The notes: generated from the letters alone by a model not told the origin. A stretch of DNA of 64,000 bases from a bacterium (GCA_020350885.1 CP070727.1:2549830-2613829); one strand, 5' to 3'. Shown: positions 36,128-46,142, counted from the stretch's first letter. Program-made: numbers and translations.

Positions 36128-37057
36128 ATGGTCAAGTACGAAAACGACTTGCGAAGACAACTCGAGGCACTCAAGCAGAGGGCCGAGGGGGTTTTCAAAG
36201 GGAGGAAGTCCATACCGTATCGAGGGATGGGGCGCTCCACTCCATCAACGGAGCGACCTCCCGAAGGTGATGGCGGGCGACGGGGGCGTCGGATACGGAT
36301 GGGCGCTGAGCCGTCCGTCCGTCTATCCGGGCCGCTGGAGCGGCTCATTCCCGGTGAATCCTTCGATTTCGGGGGCTGGACGTTCTACCGTGTGCTCACG
36401 GATGCCGAGACCGTCTGGGAGGATGCGGGGACCTTTCATCGGGATTACCTCGAAACACTCGCCAGCCCCTTTCCGCCAGAATTCGAGGAGCTGGTGCCGC
36501 TGAAGGTGCTCCAGGAGGTTTCACCCGAAGAGATCTGTTACCTCGATCTTGAGACGACGGGGCTTGCAATGGTGCCGCTCTTTCTCGTGGGGCTCATGTA
36601 CACATCGAACGACCGGCTGGTGCTCGATCAGCTCTTTGCGCGGGACTACACCGAGGAGTCCTCGGTGCTGCGCTTTACACAGGATTTTTTGAAACGGTTC
36701 AGAGTTGTAGTGACGTTCAACGGCATCACCTTCGATCTTCCCTTTCTCGGCCAGCGGATGACCTATTCCGGGATCGAGTTTGTCACGCCCGAGATACATC
36801 TCGATCTTCTGCCGCTGGCCCGGGGATTGTTGCGGGGAAGAACGCCGAATCACCGGCTCCAGACCCTGGAGCGATACCTCTGCAACCGGAAACGTATCGG
36901 AGATGTGCCGGGAAGCGAGATCCCGGGCGTCTATCACGAGTTCGTCCGATCCGGTGATGCAGGCGATTTGACCGGTGTCTTCCACCATAACAGGCTCGAT
37001 CTGTTGACCATGCTCCAGCTGGCCACCGTCTTTCTGTCTGGCCGGTACCGGGTGTGA
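36128..37057 (+). CDS. mrfB: RNase H-like 3'-5' exonuclease, MrfB/YprB type
   Basis: A 309-residue protein starting at ATG 36128; the same frame upstream overlaps the radical SAM gene and is not coding. After a basic, Arg/Gly/Pro-rich N-terminus of about 65 residues comes the YprB-type DEDD exonuclease: 'CYLDLETTGLAMVPLFLVG' (D and E), 'VTFNGITFDLPFL' (N and D), 'IHLDLLPLARGL' and 'HHNRLDLLTMLQL' (final D). In Bacillus subtilis MrfB acts with helicase MrfA to repair mitomycin-type DNA damage. Here the helicase follows after 86 nt on the same strand; the order is reversed relative to Bacillus. Confidence 0.85.
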   Translation: MVKYENDLRRQLEALKQRAEGVFKGRKSIPYRGMGRSTPSTERPPEGDGGRRGRRIRMGAEPSVRLSGPLERLIPGESFDFGGWTFYRVLTDAETVWEDAGTFHRDYLETLASPFPPEFEELVPLKVLQEVSPEEICYLDLETTGLAMVPLFLVGLMYTSNDRLVLDQLFARDYTEESSVLRFTQDFLKRFRVVVTFNGITFDLPFLGQRMTYSGIEFVTPEIHLDLLPLARGLLRGRTPNHRLQTLERYLCNRKRIGDVPGSEIPGVYHEFVRSGDAGDLTGVFHHNRLDLLTMLQLATVFLSGRYRV

Positions 37058-37143
37058 CGTGTGGTTGGGTTGCGGGCGGAGCGGGTATCGGGCACGCGTG
37101 CTGAAAAGACTCGAACATAGCCTTCAGCCCGAAGGGGTTCGTC

Positions 37144-39588
37144 TTGGACACAGGAAAATTCCTACAGAAGATACAGGTGGAGGATTTCTACCGGGATCAA
37201 ATCGTCCATAAGCACACCATACCGCTGCGCAAGGCACGCTTCGGGAAGCTACAGGAGCAGCTTCCGAAAAAACTTTTGGCGGTGCTCGAACGCTCGGGCA
37301 TCGAGAGGCTCTACACGCACCAGGTCGTAGCGATCGGGCAGCTGCGCCGTGCCAGGGATGTCGTGATCGTAACCTCGACAGCCAGCGGCAAGACGCTCTG
37401 TTACAATGTGCCGGTGCTCGAGAGTGTCATCGAGGATGCGGAGAGCCGCGCCCTCTATCTCTTTCCCACGAAGGCGCTGGCCCAGGATCAGCTGAGGGTA
37501 CTGAACCGGTACGGCGGTGAGGGTGGGGTGCACTTCCTGGCGGGAACCTACGACGGGGATACACCCACATCGCAGCGTCGCAAGCTTCGTGAAGAAGCGA
37601 AGGTGCTGCTGACCAATCCGGACATGCTTCATTCCGGGATCATGCCAAACCACGCCAAGTGGGCGGGTTTCTTCTCACGGCTGAGATACGTTGTCGTCGA
37701 CGAGATCCATTCCTACCGCGGCATCTTCGGTTCCCATGTCGCCAATGTTATGAGGCGGCTGGAACGGATCTGCAGGCACTACGGTGCGTCTCCGGTCATC
37801 GCCGCCTCCTCGGCGACGATCGCCAATCCGGGCGAGCATGCGGAGAAGCTCATCGGTCGGAAGATGAAGGTTGTCAGCAAGGATGGCGCACCGCGCGGCA
37901 GAAAGCACTTCCTCTTCTGGAATCCACCAGTTATCGACACGGGGATGATGGAGCGCCGGAGCGCAAACATCGAGGCATCGGATATCGTCACGAGGCTTGT
38001 TCTCGATGATATTCAGACGATCGCCTTCGTCCGTGCCCGGGTGATAAGCGAGGTGGTCACCCGCTACGCCCGCGAGGAGCTGGGAAGGCACCGTCCGGGC
38101 CTCGCCGATTCTGTGCACCCGTACCGCGGTGGTTACCTTCCGGAGGAGAGGCGCACGATCGAGAAGCGGCTCTTCGGCGGAGATCTCAAAGCCGTGATCA
38201 GCACGAATGCCCTCGAGCTCGGGATCGATGTGGGGGCGCTGCATGCCTCGGTCATAGTGGGGTATCCGGGGACGATCGCCTCAACATGGCAGCAGGCGGG
38301 ACGCGCGGGGCGCGGGAGCGAGGAGGCACTCGTCATTTTCATACCCTACAATACGCCGCTTGATCAATACTTGGCGAACCATCCCGATTACTTTTTCGGT
38401 CGATCACCCGAGAATGCGATCATCGATCCCGAGAATCCGCACATACTCATGAGCCACCTGAGAGCCGCCGCCTTCGAGCTGCCCCTCGGCGTGAAGGAAG
38501 TAGAAGCGATGGGCGAATACGCTCCATCGATCGCAACACTTCTCGAGGACGAGCGGGAGCTCAACTTCGTCAAGGGGCGCTGGTACTGGCGTGGGAAGGG
38601 ATATCCGAGCGCCGATGTGAGCCTCAGAAACATCTCACCGGATATCTATACGATTGTCGACGAGACGCAGGAGAACAAGGTGATCGGTACGATCGACGAA
38701 TCGAGCGCCTTCCAGCAGGTCCATCCGCAGGCGATCTACCTCCATGAGGCAGAGACATACTTTGTCCGGGATCTCGATACGGAGAAAAAAATCGCGTTCG
38801 TCGAGCGGACGAATGTCGATTACTACACCCAATCGATCACCGAGGTTCAGGTGAAGGTCGATCATGAGGAGAAGCGTCAGACCTGGAGGCTGAGCACCGT
38901 CGCCTTCGGCGATGTCTCGGTAACCTCGCTGACCTTCATGTTTAGAAAGATCAAGTTCGGAAGCCGTGATTCGATCGGTTACGGCAAGTGCGAGCTCCCC
39001 CCGCAGGTGCTCGAGACGTCCGGTTTGTGGATCGTACCGCCGCCGGATGCACTGGCCGCCGTGCGCAGGTGTGGTCGGGTGCCGGGGGAGGGGCTCCTGG
39101 GGCTCTCGAACGTGCTGCGTGAGGTCGTCCCGCTCTTCGTCATGTGTGACCCCCTCGATATCGGCACGACGGTGAATTCCCGATCCACGGGCAGTCCCGC
39201 AGTCTACCTCTACGACAAGTATCCTGGCGGTCTCGGATTCTCACTCAAGGCCTATGATCTCATCGAGTCGATCATGGAGGCGGCACTCGAGCTTATTGGT
39301 ACCTGTTCGTGCAAGCACGGCTGTCCGAGCTGCGTTGGCTCGCCGATACCGCCCTTCTCCCAGCTCGATCCCGATACGGGGGGCAAGGGTATGATCCCCG
39401 ACAAGGAGGCGGCCCTGGTAATCCTCCACTATCTCCTCGAGAAAGAGCCCTATCAGCCGCCGCCGCCCGAGCGCAGTATCGAGATCGAGGAGACCTTCGA
39501 GCGTCCGGAGGGAAAACCGATTCCCGTGGAGCTCGAGAGCAAGCTCCGCGCCGGACTCAGGAGGAAACGCATGCGCTCTCGTGGGTGA
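37144..39588 (+). CDS. mrfA: DEAD/DEAH helicase with DUF1998, MrfA/YprA type
   Basis: An 814-residue superfamily 2 helicase starting at TTG 37144. The Walker A is 'TSTASGKT' (77-84), DEIH box at 186-189, 'AASSATIANPGEH' (motif III), and 'ISTNALELGIDVGAL' with 'QQAGRAGRG' (motifs V and VI). The C-terminal DUF1998 region ends with the four-cysteine set C721, C723, C727, C730 ('CSCKHGCPSC'), the metal site required in MrfA. Forms a probable damage-repair pair with the exonuclease upstream. Confidence 0.93.
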   Translation: MDTGKFLQKIQVEDFYRDQIVHKHTIPLRKARFGKLQEQLPKKLLAVLERSGIERLYTHQVVAIGQLRRARDVVIVTSTASGKTLCYNVPVLESVIEDAESRALYLFPTKALAQDQLRVLNRYGGEGGVHFLAGTYDGDTPTSQRRKLREEAKVLLTNPDMLHSGIMPNHAKWAGFFSRLRYVVVDEIHSYRGIFGSHVANVMRRLERICRHYGASPVIAASSATIANPGEHAEKLIGRKMKVVSKDGAPRGRKHFLFWNPPVIDTGMMERRSANIEASDIVTRLVLDDIQTIAFVRARVISEVVTRYAREELGRHRPGLADSVHPYRGGYLPEERRTIEKRLFGGDLKAVISTNALELGIDVGALHASVIVGYPGTIASTWQQAGRAGRGSEEALVIFIPYNTPLDQYLANHPDYFFGRSPENAIIDPENPHILMSHLRAAAFELPLGVKEVEAMGEYAPSIATLLEDERELNFVKGRWYWRGKGYPSADVSLRNISPDIYTIVDETQENKVIGTIDESSAFQQVHPQAIYLHEAETYFVRDLDTEKKIAFVERTNVDYYTQSITEVQVKVDHEEKRQTWRLSTVAFGDVSVTSLTFMFRKIKFGSRDSIGYGKCELPPQVLETSGLWIVPPPDALAAVRRCGRVPGEGLLGLSNVLREVVPLFVMCDPLDIGTTVNSRSTGSPAVYLYDKYPGGLGFSLKAYDLIESIMEAALELIGTCSCKHGCPSCVGSPIPPFSQLDPDTGGKGMIPDKEAALVILHYLLEKEPYQPPPPERSIEIEETFERPEGKPIPVELESKLRAGLRRKRMRSRG

Positions 39589-39618
39589 TATGCGCCGGCA
39601 TATACATCAATCGGGTAA

Positions 39619-39647
39619 TTGACGCCCACCTTCGCCTGTGGTATAGT
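39619..39647 (+). promoter_or_regulatory. Promoter of the sdhCDAB operon
   Basis: TTGACG (39619-39624), 17 nt, TATAGT (39642-39647), close to consensus and 48 nt before the sdhC start. Confidence 0.75.
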
Positions 39648-39695
39648 CCTCCAAAATTTTCAGCCACTTTGACTTCCAAAACGAGGAGGAACCCG

Positions 39696-40070
39696 ATGAG
39701 GGTGATTAAGCATTACCGGGTACACCTGGGTACACTCGCGTGGATCCTGCATCGCCTATCCGGTCTCGCACTCATCTTCTACCTTCTCCTCCACATTTGG
39801 GTGATCCATCACCTTATCGGCGGGGAGGAGTCGTTCGACGGGATCATGGAGCGGTTCAATAATCCCCTGTTCAAGTTCCTCGAGGTCGGCCTTATAGGGG
39901 TGATTATGTTCCATCTCTTCAACGGGCTGCGGGTGACACTGATCGATATGGGGGTGCTCGTGGAGAGGCAGAAGCTGCTCTTTGGTATAGCGGTCGCTCT
40001 CTGGCTGGTATGCTGGTTTGTGATCTCCGTCGCAATGATTTCCCGCTTCGGCGGCGTTCCATTCAGCTAG
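39696..40070 (+). CDS. sdhC: Succinate dehydrogenase cytochrome b subunit, SdhC
   Basis: A 124-residue membrane anchor with three helices. ATG 39696 follows GAGGAGG; the frame upstream of this runs into the helicase gene and is not real. 'WILHRLSGLALIFYLLLH' contains the S-G/R and His residues of the quinone/haem site, and 'GVIMFHLFNGLRVTLID' supplies the second-helix haem ligand His. First gene of sdhCDAB. Confidence 0.9.
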   Translation: MRVIKHYRVHLGTLAWILHRLSGLALIFYLLLHIWVIHHLIGGEESFDGIMERFNNPLFKFLEVGLIGVIMFHLFNGLRVTLIDMGVLVERQKLLFGIAVALWLVCWFVISVAMISRFGGVPFS

Positions 40071-40085
40071 GGGAAGGAGGATGTA

Positions 40086-40451
40086 ATGAAGTACCGGGAA
40101 CACGTGAGATCCGGCGGAGCGATTCTCTGGTTCTTCCAGCGGGTTACAGGAATCTACCTGGCTGTGGTCCTTTTTCTCCACGTCTGGATTCTGCACTACG
40201 CCCTCAAGGAGGAGCTTGGTTTCGCTGCAGTCAAGGACCGTATCGCGACACCGATGTGGAAAACAATCGATATATCGTTTCTCGTGATCGCACTCTTTCA
40301 CGGCCTCTACGGTCTGTGGATCGTGCTAGACGATTACATTCACAAGGGATGGTTACGTGTGTTCATCTTCGGGGCGATCGCAGTGATCGCCCTCATCTTC
40401 GTAACCCTCGGCATACTCACCATCCTTCCGTTCAATCCTGGAGGTTACTAG
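40086..40451 (+). CDS. sdhD: Succinate dehydrogenase membrane subunit, SdhD
   Basis: A 121-residue three-helix subunit. 'WFFQRVTGIYLAVVLFLHVW' and 'VIALFHGLYGLWIVLDDY' mirror the SdhC helices, giving a His in helix I and one in helix II. With SdhC it anchors the flavoprotein and iron-sulfur subunits and reduces quinone. RBS GGGGAAGGAGG lies just upstream, 15 nt after sdhC. Confidence 0.87.
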   Translation: MKYREHVRSGGAILWFFQRVTGIYLAVVLFLHVWILHYALKEELGFAAVKDRIATPMWKTIDISFLVIALFHGLYGLWIVLDDYIHKGWLRVFIFGAIAVIALIFVTLGILTILPFNPGGY

Positions 40452-40454
40452 ATC

Positions 40455-42239
40455 ATGGCTACTATAGATCCTGAGACCATCCACGACGTGGAGGGTATTG
40501 GCGTACATAACATTCACCGCCATGATGTCGTGATCGTCGGTGCCGGGTTGGCGGGACTCAGGGCTGCGGTGGAGGCGTCGGAGGAGTACGATGTGGCGGT
40601 CATCAGCAAGGTGTTCCCGACACGTTCGCACAGCGGTGGCGCTCAGGGTGGGATCGCCGCCTCGCTCTCGAACGAAGAGGAGGATCACCTGGAATGGCAT
40701 ATGTTCGACACCGTGAAGGGCTCCGACTACCTGGGGGATCAAGATGCAATCGAGATCCTCGTCAAGGAGGCGCCGGTCGTGGTGCGGGAGTTCGAGCACT
40801 TCGGCGCCCCGTTTTCACGGACTCCTGAAGGGCGGATTGCACAGCGCAAGTTCGGCGGCCATACAAAGGATTTCGGCCGCGGGGGCCCGGTGCTGAGGGC
40901 CTGCTATGCCGCCGACCGGACGGGGCACGTGCTGCTCCACACCCTTTACGAGGTCTGCATAAGGAACGGGGTCCGGTTCTACCCGGAATTCTATGCCCTC
41001 TCGCTGATTATCAGGGACAACATCTGCCGGGGTATCGTCGGCTGGGACGTGATAAACGGCGGCATCCACGTATTCCATGCGAAGGCCGTGATGTTCGGTA
41101 CGGGAGGTTACGGCAGGGTCTACAAGATCACCTCGAATGCCCTCTCGGGAACCGGTGACGGGTTGAGCCTCGTACTCCGTGCCGGATTGCCACTCGAGGA
41201 TATGGAGTTCGTTCAGTTTCACCCGACGGGTCTCTACCAGCAGGGTATCCTCGTGAGCGAGGCCGCACGTGGAGAGGGTGGCTACATAATCAATGACACG
41301 GGTGAACGATTCATGGAACGTTACGCTCCCGAGAAGATGGAGCTCGCCCCCCGGGATCTCGTCTCACGCTCGGAGCAGACTGAGATCAACGAGGGGAGGG
41401 GGATCGGCGGCAAGGATTATGTGCACCTCGATCTCCGCCACCTGGGCTCCGAGAAGATCATGAAGCAGCTTCCGCAGATCCACGAGCTCGCATGGAAGTT
41501 CCTGCATGTCGATTGCATCAAGGAACCGATCCCCATACAGCCCACGGCGCACTACTCGATGGGCGGGATCCCTGTTGATAAGGATTGCCAGGTCTTTGCC
41601 GACGGGAAAAAGGAAATGGTACAGGGCTTCTACGCAGCCGGTGAGTGCGCCTGTGTGAGCGTGCACGGCGCCAACAGGCTGGGTACGAACTCGTTGCTGG
41701 AAGCCTCGCTCTTCGGCAGGCGGGCCGGGAAGGCGATCCGCCGGTTCCTGGGCGTTCAGCGTGAGTTTCCCGATCTTCCTCCGGATGCGGCGAGTTCGGC
41801 GATCGAGGAGGTGGAGCGTCTTCTCTCCTCCTCCGGAACCGAGCGAGTGAGCAGTATCCGCGAGACACTCCAGGAGAAGATGAGCCTGGAATGCGGAATA
41901 TTCCGCGAGGCGGACCAGCTTCAGCGTCTTAAAAAGGAACTCAGGACGCTCGAAGAGCGTTTCAGAAATATCAAGATCGACGACCGGAGCAAGCGGTTCA
42001 ATGTGGATCTCCTCGAAGCTCTCGAGCTCGGCCATATGCTCGACTTCACGGAGATCATCGTCGAAGGTGCGCTCAACCGCAAGGAGAGCAGGGGAGCGCA
42101 TTACCGGACCGACTTTCCGAAGCGAAACGATGGGGACTGGCTCAAGCATACACTCGCATGGAAGAAAGACGGTGAAATCATCTTCGACTACAAGCCTGTC
42201 GTCATAACGCGCTTTCAGCCGAAAGAGCGGACGTATTAA
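40455..42239 (+). CDS. sdhA: Succinate dehydrogenase flavoprotein subunit
   Basis: A 594-residue FAD subunit of complex II. FAD loop '[18 protein letters not shown]', covalent-FAD His in '[15 protein letters not shown]', '[20 protein letters not shown]' (substrate site; Thr and Arg region), '[13 protein letters not shown]' and '[17 protein letters not shown]'. It oxidises succinate to fumarate at the inner face of the membrane. There is a 17-residue N-terminal lead before the dinucleotide fold. ATG 40455 is 3 nt after sdhD. Confidence 0.96.
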   Translation: MATIDPETIHDVEGIGVHNIHRHDVVIVGAGLAGLRAAVEASEEYDVAVISKVFPTRSHSGGAQGGIAASLSNEEEDHLEWHMFDTVKGSDYLGDQDAIEILVKEAPVVVREFEHFGAPFSRTPEGRIAQRKFGGHTKDFGRGGPVLRACYAADRTGHVLLHTLYEVCIRNGVRFYPEFYALSLIIRDNICRGIVGWDVINGGIHVFHAKAVMFGTGGYGRVYKITSNALSGTGDGLSLVLRAGLPLEDMEFVQFHPTGLYQQGILVSEAARGEGGYIINDTGERFMERYAPEKMELAPRDLVSRSEQTEINEGRGIGGKDYVHLDLRHLGSEKIMKQLPQIHELAWKFLHVDCIKEPIPIQPTAHYSMGGIPVDKDCQVFADGKKEMVQGFYAAGECACVSVHGANRLGTNSLLEASLFGRRAGKAIRRFLGVQREFPDLPPDAASSAIEEVERLLSSSGTERVSSIRETLQEKMSLECGIFREADQLQRLKKELRTLEERFRNIKIDDRSKRFNVDLLEALELGHMLDFTEIIVEGALNRKESRGAHYRTDFPKRNDGDWLKHTLAWKKDGEIIFDYKPVVITRFQPKERTY

Positions 42240-42252
42240 AGGAGGCCCCGAT

Positions 42253-42966
42253 ATGGCTACACATGCTTTCAAGATCAATCGCTACAATCCGGACGATGAG
42301 CGGCGGGGCCACTACATGCAGGAGTACCCGCTGGATGTCCAGAAGGGATGGACGATCCTCGACTGCCTCAACGAGATCAAATGGAAGCAGGATGGCTCGC
42401 TGACGTTCCGGCGTTCGTGCCGTAGCGGCATCTGTGGTTCATGCGCCATGACGGTGAACGGTGTGAACATGCTCGCTTGCGAGACACAGGCCCTCACACT
42501 CAAGTCCTCGACGATCGTTGTAGAACCGCTCCGCGGCTATCCGGTCATCAAGGATCTCGTGGTAGATCTCGAGCCGCTCGTAGAGAGCCTTTACGCGGTC
42601 AAGCCGTACCTCATTACCAAAACCCCACTACCCACGGATCAGGAGCGGTTCCAGAGCCCCGAGGAACGGGCAAAGATCGACGGTCTCTACGAATGCATTC
42701 TCTGCGGCGCCTGCACATCCTCGTGCCCTTCGTTCTGGGCGGACAAGAAATATATCGGTCCGCACGGGTTTCTCAAGGCGTACCGTTTCGTGGCCGATAG
42801 CAGGGATGAGGGGACCCGTGAACATCTCGAGGCACTCGATGACAAGCACGGTCTCTGGAGGTGTCACACGATCTTCAACTGCGTCGAGGCGTGCCCGAAA
42901 GATCTGAATCCGACGAAGGCGATCTCAGAGCTCAAGAAGGAGCTCGTACGGGAGAAGATCGGGTAA
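42253..42966 (+). CDS. sdhB: Succinate dehydrogenase iron-sulfur subunit
   Basis: A 237-residue subunit with three clusters: [2Fe-2S] ligands in 'CRSGICGSCAMTVNG' and the following 'LAC', [4Fe-4S] in 'CILCGACTSSCP', and [3Fe-4S] region 'CHTIFNCVEACPKDLNP'. It passes electrons from SdhA's flavin to the quinone site. Start ATG 42253 follows AAAGGAGG, the end of the four-gene operon. Confidence 0.96.
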   Translation: MATHAFKINRYNPDDERRGHYMQEYPLDVQKGWTILDCLNEIKWKQDGSLTFRRSCRSGICGSCAMTVNGVNMLACETQALTLKSSTIVVEPLRGYPVIKDLVVDLEPLVESLYAVKPYLITKTPLPTDQERFQSPEERAKIDGLYECILCGACTSSCPSFWADKKYIGPHGFLKAYRFVADSRDEGTREHLEALDDKHGLWRCHTIFNCVEACPKDLNPTKAISELKKELVREKIG

Positions 42967-42992
42967 CGTCACGGCGGGGGAGGAATGCCGGT

Positions 42993-43979
42993 ATGGTGAG
43001 GGTATCCCGGAGAAACTTCCTGAAATTTTCAGCCGCGCTCAGTGCGGCGGGGGGCATCGTTCCGCTCGATTCGCTATTTACCGCTTCGTCCGCCGGTGCG
43101 GGATCGAAGCCGGTCGTGATATCCACCTGGAACCACGGTGTCGCCGCCAACGATGCCGCTTGGCGGGTGCTCTCGGGAGGCGGCTCGTCGCTCGATGCGG
43201 TCGAGGCGGGTGTCCGTATCTCTGAGGGAGATCCGAAGGTGATGAGCGTCGGATTCGGCGGTCTTCCCGATGAGGACTGCACCGTGACCCTTGATGCGTC
43301 GATCATGGGGCCCAACGGAAATGCAGGTGCCGTCGCCTTCGTGCAGCATTACAAGCACCCGATATCGATCGCCCGGAAGGTGATGGAGAAGACCGATCAT
43401 GTTATGCTCGTCGGGGAAGGGGCAGAGGAATTCGCCCGCAGGCAGGGTTTCGAACGGCGGGAACTCCTCACCGAAGAAGCCCGGAAACGGTGGCTCGAGT
43501 GGAAGGCCGGAATGAGTGAGAAGGACGACTGGCTCGCCCCGGCGGTCAATCACGATACCATTGGAATGGTGGCGCTCGATTCGGCCGGCGATCTCGCCGG
43601 TGCCTGTACCACCAGCGGCCTTGCCTTCAAGATTCACGGCCGTGTGGGGGATTCACCCCTGATCGGTGCCGGGATGTACGTGGACAACGAGGTTGGCGCC
43701 GCCGCGGCGACGGGAAAGGGAGAGGCGGTCATCAGAACATGCGGGAGCTTCCTTGTTGTCGAGGGGATGCGCGATGGTCTGTCTCCTCAGAAGGCGATCA
43801 AGCGGGCCCTCGAGCGGATCATCGAATGGCATGGCGGCGGGGTGGATTTTCAGGTCGCATTTGTCGCCGTGAACAGGAGTGGCAAGACGGGTGCGCTCGC
43901 GATCCAGAAGGGTTTTCAGTACGCGCTGGCCCGAGACGGTACCAACGAATTGATCGATTCCGAGTATCTTCTCGAGTAA
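42993..43979 (+). CDS. Tat-exported N4-(beta-N-acetylglucosaminyl)-L-asparaginase-like hydrolase
   Basis: A 328-residue Ntn-hydrolase. ATG 42993 gives a twin-arginine leader 'SRRNFLKFSAALSAAGG', so it is folded before export to the periplasm. Core: 'VISTWNHGVAAN', 'GGSSLDAVEAG', 'DASIMGPNGNAGAV', and the self-cleavage site 'NHDTIGMVALD', whose Thr becomes the catalytic N-terminal residue after autoproteolysis. Homologues remove Asn-linked N-acetylglucosamine. It comes 27 nt after sdhB but is unlikely to work with it. Confidence 0.88.
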   Translation: MVRVSRRNFLKFSAALSAAGGIVPLDSLFTASSAGAGSKPVVISTWNHGVAANDAAWRVLSGGGSSLDAVEAGVRISEGDPKVMSVGFGGLPDEDCTVTLDASIMGPNGNAGAVAFVQHYKHPISIARKVMEKTDHVMLVGEGAEEFARRQGFERRELLTEEARKRWLEWKAGMSEKDDWLAPAVNHDTIGMVALDSAGDLAGACTTSGLAFKIHGRVGDSPLIGAGMYVDNEVGAAAATGKGEAVIRTCGSFLVVEGMRDGLSPQKAIKRALERIIEWHGGGVDFQVAFVAVNRSGKTGALAIQKGFQYALARDGTNELIDSEYLLE

Positions 43980-44022
43980 AATAACGCTTTATCGTACCAC
44001 TCCGGAAAGGGGATAGACAAAG

Positions 44023-44868
44023 GTGTTCATTAGACGAGCAAAAATCGTGAAATACCTATGTATCGGTCTTCTGGTGTCGACGCTGGCCCTTGCATGCTCC
44101 TGTTCGGGGAGGATCGAGAAGCCGGAGGATGCCGTAGAACGCATGGTCCGTGCCTATGGGGGGCGTGAAAGAATAGCGATGCTAACAAGCTTCAAGGGTC
44201 TGGGATTCATAAAGGACCTCAGGAGTGACACCGTGGCGAGGAGCTATCCATACGATATCTATCAGAAGGGAACACTGTTCAAAAGCAGGATCACGGTGAT
44301 CAAGAGCAGCGTGGTAGTAGATGTCCGTATCAGTATAGACGACGGCAGGGAACGCTATCTCTGGCAGCATTCGAGTGGTAAACGCAACGTGCCGGAATGG
44401 GAATTCGAGCTGATCAAGTATAAATTCCCCCTCGCCCTGGAGTGGCTTCAGGATCCCGAGGTTGCAGGTACGGTCGTTACCACTCCCGATGATACCGGTT
44501 CTTACCGTCTTCGCTATGAGGTCGGCGATGACATTGTAACATACACGATCAACGGTTCGAGTTGGCTGCTCGAGAAGATGGAAGTCGCAAGCGTTTCGGA
44601 CACCAGCTTTTCGTTCAGCGAGGCGTATGGCGACTACCGCAAGATTGAAGGGAATATGCCGTTCCCGAACCGCTTCACGGGTGTCTATAGGGAAATGCCG
44701 TACTATGAGTTCTTCATTCCCGTCATCGAGTACGGTATCGATATTCCCGATGCGTTCTTCAGGGTGACGGCGGAAGATACGCACGGGGTCGTCAAGCTGG
44801 TTCCGGCCGAAAAGGCCAAGGAGCCCGCAGGCGAGGTTCCTCCCGAGAAGAGCGACACTGCGCCGTAG
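44023..44868 (+). CDS. Lipoprotein, outer-membrane lipoprotein-sorting-like fold
   Basis: A 281-residue protein from GTG 44023 after GGAAAGGGG. A signal helix 'YLCIGLLVSTLALAC' ends with lipobox-type 'LALAC'. The start of the mature part, 'AVERMVRAYGGRERIAMLTS', resembles LolA/LolB-like beta-half-barrel proteins that bind lipids, and alternating strands follow ('YRLRYEVGDDIVTYTI'). The C-terminal ~25 residues are Pro/Glu/Lys rich. Function unknown; membrane-attached. Confidence 0.65.
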   Translation: MFIRRAKIVKYLCIGLLVSTLALACSCSGRIEKPEDAVERMVRAYGGRERIAMLTSFKGLGFIKDLRSDTVARSYPYDIYQKGTLFKSRITVIKSSVVVDVRISIDDGRERYLWQHSSGKRNVPEWEFELIKYKFPLALEWLQDPEVAGTVVTTPDDTGSYRLRYEVGDDIVTYTINGSSWLLEKMEVASVSDTSFSFSEAYGDYRKIEGNMPFPNRFTGVYREMPYYEFFIPVIEYGIDIPDAFFRVTAEDTHGVVKLVPAEKAKEPAGEVPPEKSDTAP

Positions 44869-44895
44869 CACGGTCGTTCGTCCAATTCATCGAAT

Positions 44896-45432
44896 CTACA
44901 GGAGTTCGGATACCTTGAAGAGGGAATCGAAGGGGTAACCCGCCTCGGCAACATACCCGGTGGCGCCCTCCTCGCGATCGACGATCGTGTAGATGCCGAT
45001 CACCTTTCCACCACAGCTCGATATTGCATCGGCCGCCCTCAGCAGCGAACCTCCGGTCGTCGCCACGTCCTCGAGGAGAATGACCCGCATTCCCTCCTCA
45101 CATCTTCCCTCGACCAGGCTCCCGGTCCCGTGACCCTTCCGTTCCTTTCTCACGAGAAGTCCGTGTTTTTCGAGTCCCCGTTCGGCGCACAGTGTCAAGA
45201 GTGCACCGATAATAGGATCGGCGCCGATCGTGGGGCCTGCAAACGCTTCGTACTCGAGGTTCTCGAAGCGTTCGAGCAGGAGCTTGGCGGATAGGTAGAG
45301 TCCCCGGGAATGGAGCGAGGTCATCTTGCCGTTTATGTAGTAGGTACTCTTACGTCCTGAGACGAGGGTGAATTCCCCCTTCATGATCGAGCGCGCCTTG
45401 AGAATCTGTTTCAGCTCGTCACGTTCGTTCAT
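44896..45432 (-). CDS. pyrE: Orotate phosphoribosyltransferase
   Basis: A 178-residue pyrimidine enzyme making OMP from orotate and PRPP. 'GEFTLVSGRKSTYYINGK' is the OPRT N-terminal signature, 'FAGPTIGADPIIGA' the substrate strand, 'LVRKERKGHGTG' the flexible catalytic loop and 'VILLEDVATTGGSLLRAAD' the PRPP loop. It converges with the lipoprotein gene at 28 nt and has no other pyr gene beside it. Confidence 0.94.
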   Translation of the reverse strand: MNERDELKQILKARSIMKGEFTLVSGRKSTYYINGKMTSLHSRGLYLSAKLLLERFENLEYEAFAGPTIGADPIIGALLTLCAERGLEKHGLLVRKERKGHGTGSLVEGRCEEGMRVILLEDVATTGGSLLRAADAISSCGGKVIGIYTIVDREEGATGYVAEAGYPFDSLFKVSELL

Positions 45433-45512
45433 GCCCGTCCTTTTGTTATCGGTGTTCCCGGCTACGATATAGCCGCTGCCGCGTGATCTTCATGTGGATC
45501 GGATACGGCCCT

Positions 45513-46142
45513 TCAACCAGTGAAGATCATGATTCCAAATACGATTTGATATAACTGTGCACGCTTCTCTCCCGTGTAGCAATGCATCATATCGCCACCG
45601 GATAGGATGTAGTGATACTTGCCCTGCATATTCAACGAGAGACTCTGTGTCAGTTTGTACAGAACACCTGCGCCGCAGTACATACCGAACTGGTTGTCGG
45701 TCAAGTGGCCCTCGAGCATGCCGGCATGAATGATGGTCGTGATCGTGTAGAGTCCGAATCCGGCTTCCCCCGAGATCGAGAATTTTTCCCCCAGCGAGCG
45801 GATGCCGAAGAATGCAACGGTCGCAGAGTAGATCTGCATCTCGACGTTGCGGTTCCATTGCGTGCATTCAATATTCTTGTCCCGGTCCTTCGAGTCCCCG
45901 AAGTTGTGGGAGGAGACGGCCACGGAAAGACCGAACCAGGAGCCGAGCCCCTCGATAAAGTGGAGCTCGATCTCGGTACCTTTGCCGTAGGCGTTCTCGA
46001 GCGCATTCGATCCGAACACTCCACCGATCCGAATACCGAAGAGCTCCCGGCCGCCGATATCGGTGCCGTGCAGGGGCTGCGATGCGCCGATGAGAGCGGC
46101 TGCGGTTGCAAGTACGAATCCTATGCGGGTATATCTATTCAT
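45513..46142 (-). CDS. Predicted small outer-membrane beta-barrel protein
   Basis: A 209-residue protein; the start at 46142 gives a signal peptide 'RIGFVLATAAALIGAS' followed by 'GTDIGGRELFGIRIGGVFG'. Alternating amphipathic strands run to the C-terminus ('LSLNMQGKYHYILSGGDMM', ending 'IVFGIMIFTG'), as in small barrel proteins (OmpW/OmpA-like). The ATG-extended form upstream to 46271 is Arg/Lys-rich and unlikely. It resembles the gene at 60838 in layout but not visibly in sequence. Confidence 0.62.
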   Translation of the reverse strand: MNRYTRIGFVLATAAALIGASQPLHGTDIGGRELFGIRIGGVFGSNALENAYGKGTEIELHFIEGLGSWFGLSVAVSSHNFGDSKDRDKNIECTQWNRNVEMQIYSATVAFFGIRSLGEKFSISGEAGFGLYTITTIIHAGMLEGHLTDNQFGMYCGAGVLYKLTQSLSLNMQGKYHYILSGGDMMHCYTGEKRAQLYQIVFGIMIFTG

